DNA of 64,000 nt from Chionis minor (taxonomy: Eukaryota > Chordata > Aves > Charadriiformes > Chionididae), in the NCBI GenBank assembly GCA_013398295.1, contig VZSF01002067.1, positions 371,016 through 435,015 of the forward strand, in the 5' to 3' direction. Of this stretch, positions 1 through 13,224 are shown piece after piece. Every line of letters starts with the position of its first letter. The first letter of the stretch is position 1. The position numbers and the translations under genes are program-made. The notes under the pieces are model-generated. The model was given only the letters and a program-made list of their open reading frames with translations. It searched no databases and had not been told where the DNA came from.

Positions 1-533
1 TGCAAACTGCGTAAAGGGTCTTTGTTCTGTTTCCCACCTTTGAAGTAAATTAAAAACTTCGTCTTAAATGCTGAATGGGGCTGGAGTGTCTTTGGCTACC
101 TTAAATATTTAAAATGACATAGGTAGCCTTCCATCCTGAGACTTAACAGAACTGAGGGATGCGGGGGCCCTGCAGGTAATAAGTGCACGAGCAATTAAAA
201 CGTACTATCAGTTTGCAGGAGCTGTTCTACATCCAGTTGACCTATTAGGGCCTAATGTAAAGCATTTGAAAATTATACCTCATAAAGTAGAAATACGGGT
301 GGGGATGGGGATCCTTGCTGCTGTGCTTGCGTATTGGATCACTTTAATAGCTCCTCCCTTCAGCCTTTTCTCAGCATCCTTTTCTCTTCCTATCCCCCCC
401 CCCCCCTTAACGAATATGATTTAAAAGAAAAAATTCAAAGCCTTGCTTGAAAGCCATTTGTGGGAGGAGATGGGCACAGTTCTGAAGAAATGATTCTTCA
501 CTTCTGTAGAAACTCAGATGTACTGAAGGATTT

Positions 534-562
534 TATATATATATATATGTGCGTGTGTATAT
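534..562. repeat. TA/GT microsatellite
   Basis: A short alternating run of TA dinucleotides passes into TGTGCGTGTGTATATA. It is a simple-sequence repeat within UBTD2 intron 1. Confidence 0.85.
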
Positions 563-3500
563 AAAAAGACCCTTGTGCTGAAGATTAGGTAGAAGGGAGG
601 GGGTTTGGGGAGTCTCTGATCTATCGTGTGGTTTTCCCACGTTCTCAAACATGAAAGCAAAGGCACTTTACAAATGGTAGTGAAGAGTGCTTCAGTAGGT
701 TTCAGCGAGAACAGGTGCTGCCCGGGGGAGAAAGATTAGAGGCTGAAATGTGAAAATGTATCACACAATGCTGTAGATTGCATGTTATCTTTGCGCATGC
801 TTAATAGGGAAAGTTTACCCTTAAAATATATATATTCAAGGTACTGTTACTGACATTTTTCTATAAATAACTAAAATATTTTTTTCATAAAATGAAATTA
901 TAAACATTTAATAGTTTATAAAATATTATGGTTTATAATAATTCATAATGTATCAACTATAAATAGTTCTTCTAGTTCAGACAACATATGATGTAGGAAG
1001 GCATTTTTCACCTTTTCTCAGTAGATCTGTGTGCTCTTTGAGAATGCTCTCAAGGCCTGAGATGGGATTGGGAGCAGAATACTGTAGTTTGGGGCTGGCA
1101 GCTTGTTACCTTTGTATTTTTAAAATTCAGTCATGGAACCCAATTTCTGCTCTCACGCTGTGATCAAGGGCACTCTGGATTCATGAGAAGGGTCTCTTGG
1201 AGCATTTACTTTGTCGCTTTATTTTTCTGCCACAGAACTATCATCTGTGATTTCTTGTCTGTATGGGTAAATACAGTCTTTTTGTAAATGAGTACCTACA
1301 AAATAGCGGGTAGTACCTGCAGCTGGCAAATGCCATTTTCTCCTGCCAATTTTTTTTTGGCAACACGCTGTTGCTTGAGTGCCTGAGCCTACTGTAGAGC
1401 ATTGGCAATTGCAGGATAATGGCTGAATGGTGAAGAGGTAAATGGTTTAAGTAGAAATTGCAAATTCGCACACTGCATATGTACTGCACGAATTATTTTT
1501 TGGTAAAGGTATAGCAAAGCATTACGTATGTCGAATATGCTGGACTTCTTAATGCCCTTGGGGTGTTTTCAGATGCAATGCATGCTCCATCTCTGGTGCA
1601 AGGAAAAGCTGTGTACGTCAAAATAATGTCTTTAATACAGGATGCTTGGCCTTCAGGTGGGCTCTCACCTGCCAAATGCTTCTGAACATCACGTGCATGA
1701 GGCATTTCATTGCATCCCTGTCCCTCATAGAGGGGTAAAGAAGGACCCACGTGGCCATGCTGGAAGTGAGGAGAGGATACTCAGTGTCTCTGAACATGGA
1801 ACCATGGTTTAGATACTCTTCGTGCAGGACCGTAATGCAGGTAAATGTCCTGCTTCTACTAATTGCAGGCGCTGGTTACTCCAAGCTTCTTAGCACACAG
1901 AGTGAAGCAAGGGTGAGAAGACATGGGCAATAAGCAGTTTGGAAGTGTTAATGGGAAGCAAAGTGTAGCATGCGTGTTAACGTTTGTGGCTTCCAAACTA
2001 CTTATCTGAAGGTTGGACTAACGATTTCACCAACTCTTGCTGCGTGTATTCGCAAGGAGGCTATATTTGGTGGCAGCAGTAGTTAAACATACGTTCAGAT
2101 GAAGCTTAGCACTCCAGTCCTTCACACCTCGAAGTGGCATCATCCTTCACTGTTCCTGGATTTGGTCTGGAAGCCTGTTTGGGACGTGATGGAAATGCCC
2201 TGCTTGCTGATGGTGAGCAAATCTCTTCCTCTGCCTGTGCGTTTCGTACATCCAGTGCATGTAATGAGCAAACCTGCTGAACGAGTGGCAGATCACAGGT
2301 CCCAGCTGAGGGTTAGCACTTTGAGGGGTGAGGAAGGGGAAAGCTGTCAAATATCTATTTAAACTTTTTTTTGTAAAGAGTTGGAACTCGCTTGTGAATT
2401 GCATGTTGATGACTTGGCTCAGTAAATACATAACAGACTGATTTTTTTGGTTTTTTTTTTTTTGCTGTGTGCCTACAGAGTCACATTAAAAGAACATGGG
2501 TTGCTATAAATACAAGCAGTTATTGAATAAAAATGTTCTGTAAAGTGCTTATCAATATCAGATATTATTCTAAGACAGATTTAAATGCTTATTTGACATA
2601 AGTTCTCTTACTCATTTGTGTGTTGTTTTTTCTCATCTGTAGATCTCTATTGTATCTTTAGCCAAATCTAAAACTAGTTCTGGTGCAAAAAACAGCTTGA
2701 ATTGCAACAGAAAACCACATTGCTCGATTAAAGTCACATGCATTAAGTCACACGTATTGTACAGCCTCACGCTGATGGTACTTAATGCAATATCCCACCG
2801 CTGCCTTAACACAACTGAAACAAGCACATTTATTGTACATACCCAGGACGCTACAGCTGCTCTACTGATATAATAGCACAAAAATAGCTCCAAAAATACT
2901 ACAGGCTCAGTTTTTGGCTTTAACTGAAACTCCTTTGGAATGGAACAAGAGGGAATACACGATTTTAGTCTCTCCTCTGGGAGAAAAAAGGAGCATCAGC
3001 ATTGTCAGAACAAGTGAGTGTGGATATTGCAGTTTGGTATTGCAAGGCAATACCGGAATGAGAGTCCTTTACGTGTAAATAATCCCCTAGTTCTTAAACT
3101 CTGACTCATGATAGAGACTTTCTAAACTGGTGTGCTTTCCCTCAAAATGAGAAAAAACAATCCAGCATACAAAAAGATTGTTTTTCTGTAAACCTCTAAA
3201 ACCAGTTTAACTGCATTTGGGGTTTTTTTTCTTCTTTTTTTCTTCTTTTTTCTTCTAAATGGCCTGAACCTTTGGAAAACATTCCAAGGGCTTCTCAACT
3301 GTGGCACAACTGCCTGGGCCACCACCCTCTTGGGGAGATCGTGGTGTAAATAATGCCACGTGTCCAGATACAGGTTTCCAAAAGCTTTTCTTCCTTTTGT
3401 TTCTTATGGAGAGAAACACTACCAAAACATGCTTTTTGTAGTTAAACTCCAGTGTTCCATGACCTGGTGGATCTTTCATGGATTCTGTCCTGCTGGTCTC

Positions 3501-6500
3501 TTCTTAAAATTACATTTCCTTTGCTTACAGCTGGAATCATGTTATTCGTGAGTACAGGTTATGGTCTAGGTCCTTTTTGGGCTAGCTAACGAATACTGAA
3601 TAAATTGAACCAAAGGAACAATACTGGCCCCAAAGAGTTTACAGTCTGGTAAGTGGCCCTTACTGGTTTGATGGAAGCACCTTCTGTATTTTCTGAACTG
3701 TCCTTATCCATTCTTTTTAGTCAAGTAAGCTTGACCAGAAGGGATTTATTGCCTCCTAACCCTATCGTCTTGCTACTGTTTTTACCTTGCCTATTTAGCA
3801 GTAATTAATGCTTCAAGGTTTCTACGTTTTATAAGGTACCATCTCACTTCTGCATTGATTGGCTTCATAGTTCTTCACTCAATGAAGTCCAATAAGTAAA
3901 ATGTTAGTAATGCTGAGTCTTGAGACCTGTGTGTGCTTTGTCTGTTTTGGATATCTCATGCCCTTTCTAGTAGAATGACTGGTCTGCTGTGCACCAATTC
4001 TCTTAAATACTATTGTTTCTCATAATTAGGTTAAAATTGGAGAGGAGGAGGAGGAGCAGAAATCATGGCTTGTGGTTAAATTACCACTCTAGGTTTTTAG
4101 GCAGCTTGAGAAGTGAAATACTCCACTGTTTTTTGGAGACTTGGTCCCCAGCAGTGGGGAAAACACAGCAACCCTATTGAAATAAGAGGAATATGGGTTC
4201 CTTGTTTATCTTGAGCGTATCTTGTGCTGCCGATGTAGACTTCCAGGCATTTTTGATGCAAGTCAGTTGTGCAGAGACTGCTTACCAAACCACTTGGAAG
4301 TAGAAATTTGAGGGTGTGTTAGTTGGTGAAGCCCAAATGAAACACCCACCTTGTACTGGTCCTGTTGATGGGGTCTGGCTACCCACTTCACCTTGGGGTA
4401 CCGATTATGCCTGCACAATGGGTGGGCTATTTGACACTGCCTGTTCCCAGCCTTCATCTGTCCCAGGACATGATCAGTCATGATCACTTCTCAGGGAGCA
4501 ACTTCTTCTCAAGAATTTATAAGTAAACATATTTAAAACAGTACTTACCACAGCTTCCTCAAAATGCTGCATCAGAAAATAATCAAGTGTTTCTTTTGCA
4601 TTCTGTATAACTGTTCACTTATGGAATATGACTTTTGCTGGCTTTATCCATCCCAAAGAAGACAGGTGGTTTACATTAAGAATGCAAGTGCAATTTTTTT
4701 ACTCCAATTATGTTCTTTCTGATGATTTTATTCAGGGAAAATGATATGCTACTGGACTACAGAAGAAACATTAGCATTTTATCTTGTTGGGGTGGGAAAT
4801 TTATTACCAAGAGTTAATCATTTGCATTGAGCTCCACATTAGTTAGGAAAATATTATAGATACTTGGGGGTGGGGGAGGAAACATTTCAATTCCTGCCAG
4901 TGTCCTACCTTGTTAACGTCTCTTGGCAGGCTACATCCAGAGATATGCTGAGAGTGCCGCTATCTGATCATCAGCCCTGTTTAATAGTTTTCTTGAGTAA
5001 TGACAACTCAGCTTAAAACACAGTTGTGCAAAGTCCAAGATGGCAGTGCTGGCAAAGGCTTCTGTATTTCCTAGTTCAGTGCTGTGTCAAACTGAATATT
5101 CTGTCTTAGAAATTCTACCAACTGATCTAATCTTGTATTAAAACTCTTCCAGGTTTGCCTACTCAAATATGCTGTTGCTATCTGATTGCTCTGCCTGCCA
5201 AATTTCCAAGCTGAATTTGTCTTCCATTGATAAAGTGCACTTCTAGCTGCTCAGTGCAGTCGCCCTTCCTTCTTTCACATGTCTCGTTTCATTATTGTAA
5301 ATTAATATGAGGATTTTTTCCAGCTGAAGGAATTCCTGCCATGTAATTCAGATTTGGGTATCTGCACCATTTCTTTTCTTGTTCTTATTTTGAAACTTTG
5401 CAACTTTCACTTGTTTATGTTGAAGGTCAATAAATAAGGAACGCTTTTTCTCACAAAACAAATATTTTTCTATCAAGATATTTCAGTGCAGATAATTATG
5501 TGTAAAAGTCAATATTGATGCTAAATAACGAGCCCCTATGAATGAGCTCTTTTCATCTGGGGGAGCTGGGGTGAGTGCTGCTCGGACAGGAATGTTTTCT
5601 GGTGCGTTTTTCTCATAGTCATCCTTAGCTTTTACACAGATCAAAACCTTTGGATTACACTGCTTCCCCCCTCCTGGCCCTTCCTCTGTGGCTGATGCTA
5701 CAGCCTGCTCTTTCTGTGGAAATCCAGTCGAGGCTGATTAACTGAGCACCAAGGACTTTATTAACCAGTCTTTAAATGTTCCTAGCACTAGCTTTTCCTT
5801 GCAGCGTGATTGCTGAACCCGTATGTGTTTCAGTGGCTTTCTTGGAGTGGCAGTTTGGGTTCAGAGCTTGGCGCAGTTTGAATCAGCTCCTGCTATTCCA
5901 GGTGTAGGTATCTAAGAAAGTAGAAGACATAAGCTCTTCTGTGATAGCCAGGAGGAAAATGCTGTTTTTCAGAGAGGGGAAATAACAGCTTTGTCATAAA
6001 AGTAGGGGTTAGTTCAGAATACTAGAGATCAAACTTCAGGTTTAGTATGAAGAGAACATACAAAGAGGATTATTCTACCTACTTGATTTTTCCAGCCATT
6101 TGTAAGTAGTTGGTATTCATCTTGGACATATCCCAGCAAAGATTACTCTTCACACTGCAAAGGAGTATCTTGTTTCTTACTGCCTTTCTGATTATTATTT
6201 TTAATAGCCTCTGTTTCTAGTAGTGCCTAAATATTGCTGTAATAGGGAGGGTCCTGGACACTGGCCATAGTTTTATGGACCAAAGCTACAGCTTAAAAAG
6301 TAAGCAGGAGAGAAACTGCTGTTGGAAGAAATCACTGCCTGGGGCTTGGCCTGAGCTGAACAGAGCTGTTTGTGTCCCAGAGTATGCTTTCCATTCCGAG
6401 TTTTGATATAGGCTTTTAAAAGCAAGGAAACTTAACTAGTTTCTTTGTGTATTTATTCTATTCCCTTGGGGGGGATCTGACTGGCTTTCTTTCGTGTTTA

Positions 6501-7930
6501 CAATTTGATTGCTACTGTGGTGGAGTGCAAAACGCAGCCTCAGTTCTGCTGAGTCCAGGCTTTGAGGTACCCTCGATCAGACCTGCAGAAGCAGCACTTC
6601 ACAGGCACGGTTTGCTTATTAAAACACAGTAATTACTACAGCGAGCTGGGTGAATCAAGAATGTACTTGCATCCAGCCATTTTTGTGAATTCTTTTCACC
6701 GCTATAGGCAGCAATCAGTGTTTTGGATTTTTTTTTTGGTGGGGCGGTTCCCATTGCTTTCAGAAATTCCTCCACCTAAATGAAATAGTTATGCCTGCAC
6801 TGAAAAACCATGGGAAATCTGGACTGTTGTTTTCAAATGGCTGAAATAAGAATCACTTTTTGCTAATGTATTCTCACTCATTACCAGTTAAAGTTCTCAT
6901 CCTTAAATTTGAAGCTAGGCTTATTTTTCCTTCAAGTACAGGGAGAAGGGGTGAGAAGAGGGTCTGTCTAATCCTGTAGAGTTCTGCCTTAACTTGGAAC
7001 CAGAGACTTTTCCTACAGGAACTTAACTCTCAAGTCCAGAATCAACATACACTTATTTTAATCTGCTATTACAGTGCTCATGTCTTAAATCATGTGGAAA
7101 AAGCAGGAAAAGTGCATCTGTCCTGACAAATGATACTACTTTTACTTATGAGTAGGTGATGACACTGGAGAAATAAGCTCCTTCAAGCATTATGGTGGGT
7201 ACTTTTTTAGAAGAGACAAGTGTAGTCCGTGGTCAAGACCTACTTCAGCTACTACTGGATATGTAACAGCCGATACCATTGCCAACGTAATCATTGCACT
7301 GCCAGTTTTTAGCTTGCTCTGAGTTGTTGAGAATTAAATGCATTTTAAATCAAATTATGTTCTGTAGTGATCCCTTGGTTTGAAAGGAAGAGGAGTCACT
7401 TAAGGGATGTGATGTTGTGTCCCTTGGAAACGCTGACCTTCAGTACAGAACAAGTATCGCTCAAACCATTAATACAGCTAAAGACTTCTGCGCTCAGGGA
7501 CTTTAGAAGGAGATCAAATGACTTTGTTAAAGTTGCAAAGGCTTTGGCTACTTTAATATGTCTTCATTTGAGCAATTTCAATGAGGAGGGCAGTTTCCTG
7601 TGCCTACTACAAGGTCCTTCCATCTCAGGGAGGGTAGCAGGCTCCTGCAGAAGGAGGTTCACAGCAGAAGTTGATGTCTGTTCTCAGCATTGCTTGAAGG
7701 AGGCTGCCTTGTTTCTGCTGCTAATTCAGGCACCTTCAGTTAAATGCTTAAAGTTGGATTGGGTCAATAATCCTTGCCCATAGGCTATAATAGGGCTATC
7801 TTTTTTTCCACGAGTACATCCACAGGGGGTTAAAATGACCTTAAGAGGATGTAGTTTTAAGGCTACTTTGCCCAAGTGCTCCCATTTAATGGTAAAATTT
7901 TATTTTTGCCTGGATGTATGAGACATACAG

Positions 7931-7947
7931 ATATATATATATATATA
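7931..7947. repeat. AT microsatellite
   Basis: Seventeen bases of uninterrupted AT dinucleotide repeat within UBTD2 intron 1. Confidence 0.9.
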
Positions 7948-10900
7948 CAGGTTGCAACGAAGGCTTGCATATTTTTCATTTTAGGTTAGGAAGATGGATT
8001 GTAGCTTTCTAATTATCTAAGCAATGCACTAGTGTCCTTATGTATTGTTACTTGTCTAACTCTGGGATAAATACAGTCTTCTTAACAAAAGGTGTACTTG
8101 AAAGGTAGGAGTTCCTTATGTCTAAGAGGTTAGTATGTATAAAATAGCCAGACTTGCATGTTTTTAAAAAGGCAGCTTGGTCTTCTGAAGTTGCCAAGAC
8201 ATTATTAGTAAATAGTACCTAAAATATTGGAGGTACACTTTGTGCAGTTTTAAAGAAATCCTCCTTGCAAACAATGCTTCGGTTTTATTTACTTTCATCT
8301 ATTAAGAAGTTTTTTTAAAGGCTTTTTAATATCCAGCCTGTCCTGTAAACTATATCAGTACTAATCTGAACAACACTGAGACGTAACTAAACTTGTAGAA
8401 TATGGCCAACTTGTCCTCTGCTAAAAAAAATAACTAAGCAAAAAACCGCCCCAAAGCTTTGAATGCAAAGTTCACATTTGCATCATTCTTGTATAGTACT
8501 GGTTCTTACCATCTCACATTTTGCACAAGGAGTGCACAAAAGAAGAAATTCTCTGCACTTACCATCAAGAGAAGGATTATTCAAAGGTAATGGTGCTAAT
8601 TAATGATGCAATTATTATCATTAAACTATTGTTACTAAATTATGTAGCAAAATAGTACAGAAAGTAAGTCTTTTGATTACAGAATAACAGTGGAAATATT
8701 TTTTTTTTTAATTCTTGGGTATGATTTGTTTCCCTTAAGTATTGGAAAATGAATGGGAGCTTTGTGTGTGATGAACCCTCTGACTCTGTGCGATGCTCAT
8801 TCTCTCCCTAAAATCGCTTACCTTGGAGGTGGCAGCTGAAAACAAGTTTTAACTATGAAAACTCAACTCATGGCATGTTTTAGCCTTTCTTCCAAGATCT
8901 GCACAATTAAATGTCCACAGAAACCGGAGGCAAGAGGAGGGCTGTCCCCAGTGTAGAGTAGCAGTGTACAGAAGGGACGTGGCACCTCACGGCGTGGGGA
9001 GGAACTGCACACACCGTGAGACATGGGCTGGGATGCATGGATGGGTGGTAGGGAAATTACCCAACTTCACTCTGACTCAGACGTAGGTAGTCTTTATCCT
9101 GCTTCCATACTCTCAAGTGATCCTAATATGGAGCTTCCCTCTCTAAACCGCTCTTGGTTTTTGGGTTTTTGGTTTTGTTTTCTTCCTGTGTTTTGTAATC
9201 TTCAGCATCTTCAGCTGGAGCTGTTGGTCAATAGCTGTAAGCTGCTCCTGGGTCCCCAAAGCTCCTATAAGTAACTGCTTTAATTTTATCACTTAATGCA
9301 GTCACTTAAGCAGATTCCAGTTTCTGCTTTAGATTTTGTGCCTCTTTTACACGTTGTTTTAAGGCAAATTCCTATCCTTCACATGGAGTGAAAATCAAAT
9401 GCCGGGTTGGCCCCACCAGAGTTTTCAGCAGGAGTTAATTTTCAAGGAGATAGTTCCAAATTTATCTTCAGCTGTTCTTTACCATGTGTTTGAACCTCTG
9501 GTGGAGGTGTGGGGGGGAGCAGACGACCTCAGCATCCCAAGACAACTGCTGATAGCTCTGTATCACTCTTGTCTGAGAAGCCTAAGTGTTGCACCTTTAA
9601 GCTATTGATGCTGCTTGGCCTTTGCACCCATTCATAGACCTTCCAGCTACTGAGCTTTCTCCAGTCTTGCCTGTTACAGTTTCTTGGAGAATGATTGTTC
9701 AGAAGAACAGATAAGAATTTGGTTTCAAAATTGCTTACTTAAAAATCCAACTTGCATCATTATTTTTCCTTAGCTGTTTTTTTTCCCCACTTGTTTTAGA
9801 CAACATGCTGTTGAACTCAAGGCTGGAGTTTACTTAGGCTGTGACCGTATGTACTTCCATGAATAAATTTTCAAGCTTATTAACTGGATTGTGGATCCAG
9901 AAAGTATTGACTGTAGTAGTGAAGTAAATGAATGTTTTTGGTTTTCACTGGGGCATTAAGCCACCCTGCAGAAGTTCAGTGTGCACAGTCAAATATATGA
10001 ATGTTAAAAAGGAGCTATTTCTTTTGGTATCTCACTGTTTGGGAGCACCTGGAGGCTCAGTAATGTGATCATTTAGCTTCTGTGGTTATACTAATTTGTT
10101 AATGTTGTGACGAATTGCTTTTTACTGATGGGAAACAAGGGACAGCAGGGGAGAAGAATGCCAGTTAAAATACTGTAGCACATAGAAAAACCTTCTCTGT
10201 TGGTGAAGAGTGTTTTGTGCTAAGGGCAGCTGAAATATAGAAGGGGTTTTGTTAGTTTGGGGGGGTTTTGTTTGGTTTTAATCAACCTGCTGCAGAAATG
10301 AAGTCTCACCCTTGCAAGGTCTTGGGGTTGTTTTTTTTTTTTTTTATCCTATGGCTGTAAACTTGCCAGGAAGGACATTCCAAAAAGATGGTCTTGGTGG
10401 TAGACAGAAAACCAAGTCCACGTTCTGGGGGAGTCTTGAGCGATGCTATGGTGTTGTGACTTGTGCTGCGTGACCTTAAAGGATAAACATCAACGAGTGG
10501 GTGACTCAATTTTCTGCTCCTAAACCACTGGTTTGCTGGTGCTGTGCATGGCAGGACTGACTTGGCAGCTATTAAAGATGATGTTACCACCTGCTGTTCA
10601 GAGCTGGTTGAGAGATTACTTTGCAGAAAGAAGCTTGGCATCTGAGGAGTCTCAAGAATGCCTTGTCCCACTGTTACACATCTGCCCGCAGCTGCAGGTG
10701 CTTAGCATGGCTGTGTGCCCGCAGGTTGGTCGCCATCAGCTCGTGCTGGCAGATGCCCCTTTTGGAAATTAGCAGGGCATAGTCACGGGAACATGAGTGG
10801 TAGGTTGTAGTTAGACACTGAGTTAAAACACTTCTTAAATGGGAACCAAGGTGAAAGCATCTAAAAATTGATACAGAAATAATTTGTAATGAGTGTGAAG

Positions 10901-12965
10901 TGGTAATTTTCTCATGAAAAAATGCCTTGTAACATAGAGCTTAGTAAAACAGCAAGTATCATTCTAAGAAATACAATTTCTCAGATTAAATCTTTAAACA
11001 TTTGCTTATGTGTCTTTCACCTGTTCCTTAAAGCGAGCAATTGCTTTTTGGTTTTCCAAACGGCACCTGTGGAATGTTATACAGAACTGCAAAATTAAAT
11101 CATTAAGATAATGTATGTTTGGTATGTGTGTCAGGTAAGATTCCTATTTTCAGCTTATACTGATCTCTTAATTAACTGATGAGCTTAAGTAGTTGAGATA
11201 CAGTAATAGTGCATTTAGTTAATTGGCTAATGTGAAACTTTATCCCTGCCAATAACTGTGACACTGGAATAAATTCAAGACATGGTGTTAGATCCTGTAA
11301 CTAAGCTAATTTAATCATTGGTCATTGTAAAAACAGTTACTGACTTGGAGGCTGTTTTGCTCGCTCCCTTCTGGAATTTGTGACTGCTGTGCATGGCAGG
11401 AGTGACATGGCAAGCAATGCCGTGTTCACCTAAGTATTCATTGGGAATATAAAATTGGCCATCTGTCTTGCGCATTGTACCTTATATTACACAGACCATG
11501 TTAAATTCCAAATTTTGGTGGTAGGGTTTAATGCGACATGGCCTGATGCAAATTAGCACTGTGGGGAGATGGGATCTGAAAATTGTGCTGGCTTCTGCAG
11601 CTCCTCCTAAGCACTCTTACTTAAGGGGAACCCTATGGATTTCTAGGATCTCTGCTGGTTTTACAATTTTCCTAGGTAGCACTGAGCTGTAGTGGTGACC
11701 TAAAAAGGTTTAAATTACGTTGAAACTAGTTCTGAATCTCTGTGATGCTGGCAGAGCTTGTTTCTTTTGGGGCACTGAAGTGCCCCAGCTCTTCCCTTGT
11801 TCTTCCCGTGTTCTTCCTCCTGACCCATGAATGGGCTAAGCACTGCAGAAGTCTAGGTTTACTTGTTATAGTTGAGTAAATTCACTGCTGGCATTGTGTA
11901 GAAAGTCCCCAGAAGTTGCAGCATCATGTGTGCAGACACTGCACGTGGGTCTGCTGAGGAGGCCGTGCCAGCTGGCTTTCAGCACGCTTGCACCTAATCA
12001 GGGTGGAGCCAGCTGCATTGTTTAAAGAAAATTATCGGCTAAATATTTTTTTAAAATTTTGGCAGGATGAAAGATAAGGCTGCCTTTGATTTTTTTTTAT
12101 TTTATTTTTTTTAAATGAAAATTGTGCTAGTGTTGGAAATAGTCATGGTGCATTAAACACAGACCAGACGTACAGCAGATGTCCCTGTCTGTCACTTGCT
12201 GAACTTGGAGAATTTGTGATGACCTTGTGTGGTCGGTCTGTGGCTGCGTGGCAGGGGCTGGCGCTGGCTGTGCTGCTCCCATGGCTTAGGCCAACATAAA
12301 AGCAAAGCTTTGGTTTAAACACTGCTGAGCCAGACCCTGGTTTGTGCCTTGCTCAAAGCGCACAGAACTTGGCTGTTGGTGTGTGGAGAAGCACTTGCAG
12401 TACTTCCAACTGTAAGTTTTTTGACAGGAGGGATGTCAGCCTCCATTAATGTCTTTAAATCTTTCTTTTGCAGTTCAACCAGGCACTTGTCATGCAGTGG
12501 TCAGAGGGAGAACATTGTCAAGGAGGTAGGGGGCTTCTGAGCCAGGACGATGTTCGTTCATGGCTGGGAATGCTAGATCTTTCCTTGTACTGAATCCACA
12601 CCAGTCGGTGAGAGCAGTCGGTGCTGCTGGCGTGGAGCAGCAGCCAGTGCTGGTGTCAGGGCAGTACACTGGTGGGGAGCTGACCAGTTGGAGGAATGGG
12701 CCGCTTTACAGCTTCATCTGATGTGTCTAAAGTTTCCCTGTTAACTGAATCGAGGGGAAAACACAAAAGGGTTTTAGTACTTTAAGAGTGAAGTTGCTGA
12801 GTTGCGTTCTTCCTCATGATGGGAGACAGAAGCACTGGGTTTTATTTTTTTTTTTCTTTTTAGGTAAGCTCTGTGCCGCTTCCTGCTGAATTCCCACAAC
12901 TGTTGCCAACTTTGCTGTGCTCCATACGTTGTGTTTATTTTGTTTTGCATGTGAGAGGCTGCATT

Positions 12966-13224
12966 TAGGACAAGAGGAAATGGCCTCAAGTTGTGCCGGG
13001 GAGGTTTAGGTTGGATATTAGGAAAAACTTCTTTACCGAAAGGGTTATCAAGCATTGGAACAGGCTGCCCAGGGAGGTGGTAGAATCGCCGTCCCTGGAG
13101 GTATTTAAAAGCCGGGTAGACGTGGTGCTGAGGGACATGGTTTAGGGGTGGTTTTGGTGTTGGTTTATGGTTGGACTCAATGATCTCGAAGGTCTCTTCC
13201 AACCCAAGTGATTCTATGATTGAT
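12966..13224 (+). mobile_element. CR1 LINE 3' fragment
   Basis: The segment carries hallmark CR1 phrases in order: a GGAAATGGCCTCAAG-like start, GGGGAGGTTTAGGTTGGATATTAGG, GGCTGCCCAGGGAGGTGG, GGACTCAATGATCTCGAAGG and the terminus TCTTCCAACC...ATTCTATGATTGAT. This is a 5'-truncated 3' end of a Chicken Repeat 1 non-LTR retrotransposon in the same orientation as UBTD2. The long minus-strand open frame across it is an artefact of the antisense CR1 strand. The 5' edge is approximate. Confidence 0.93.

Larger units (their letters stand above)
1..12965 (+). other. UBTD2: UBTD2 intron 1, 5' part visible in window
   Basis: No exon is recognisable here; I infer intron 1 because UBTD2 exon 2 at 23046 needs an upstream first exon, and no sequence encoding the expected short Met-Gly-Gly-Cys start is visible. 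The stretch is AT-rich and unique-looking. It holds a C13 run (394-406), TA/GT microsatellites (534-562, 7931-7947), a pyrimidine CTT-rich tract (about 3228-3258), a T15 run (10331-10345), an AT-rich block with inverted TTATAAAC motifs (898-938) and a perfect octamer ATTTGCAT (4820-4827). Small open frames show no recognisable domain. Confidence 0.75.
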
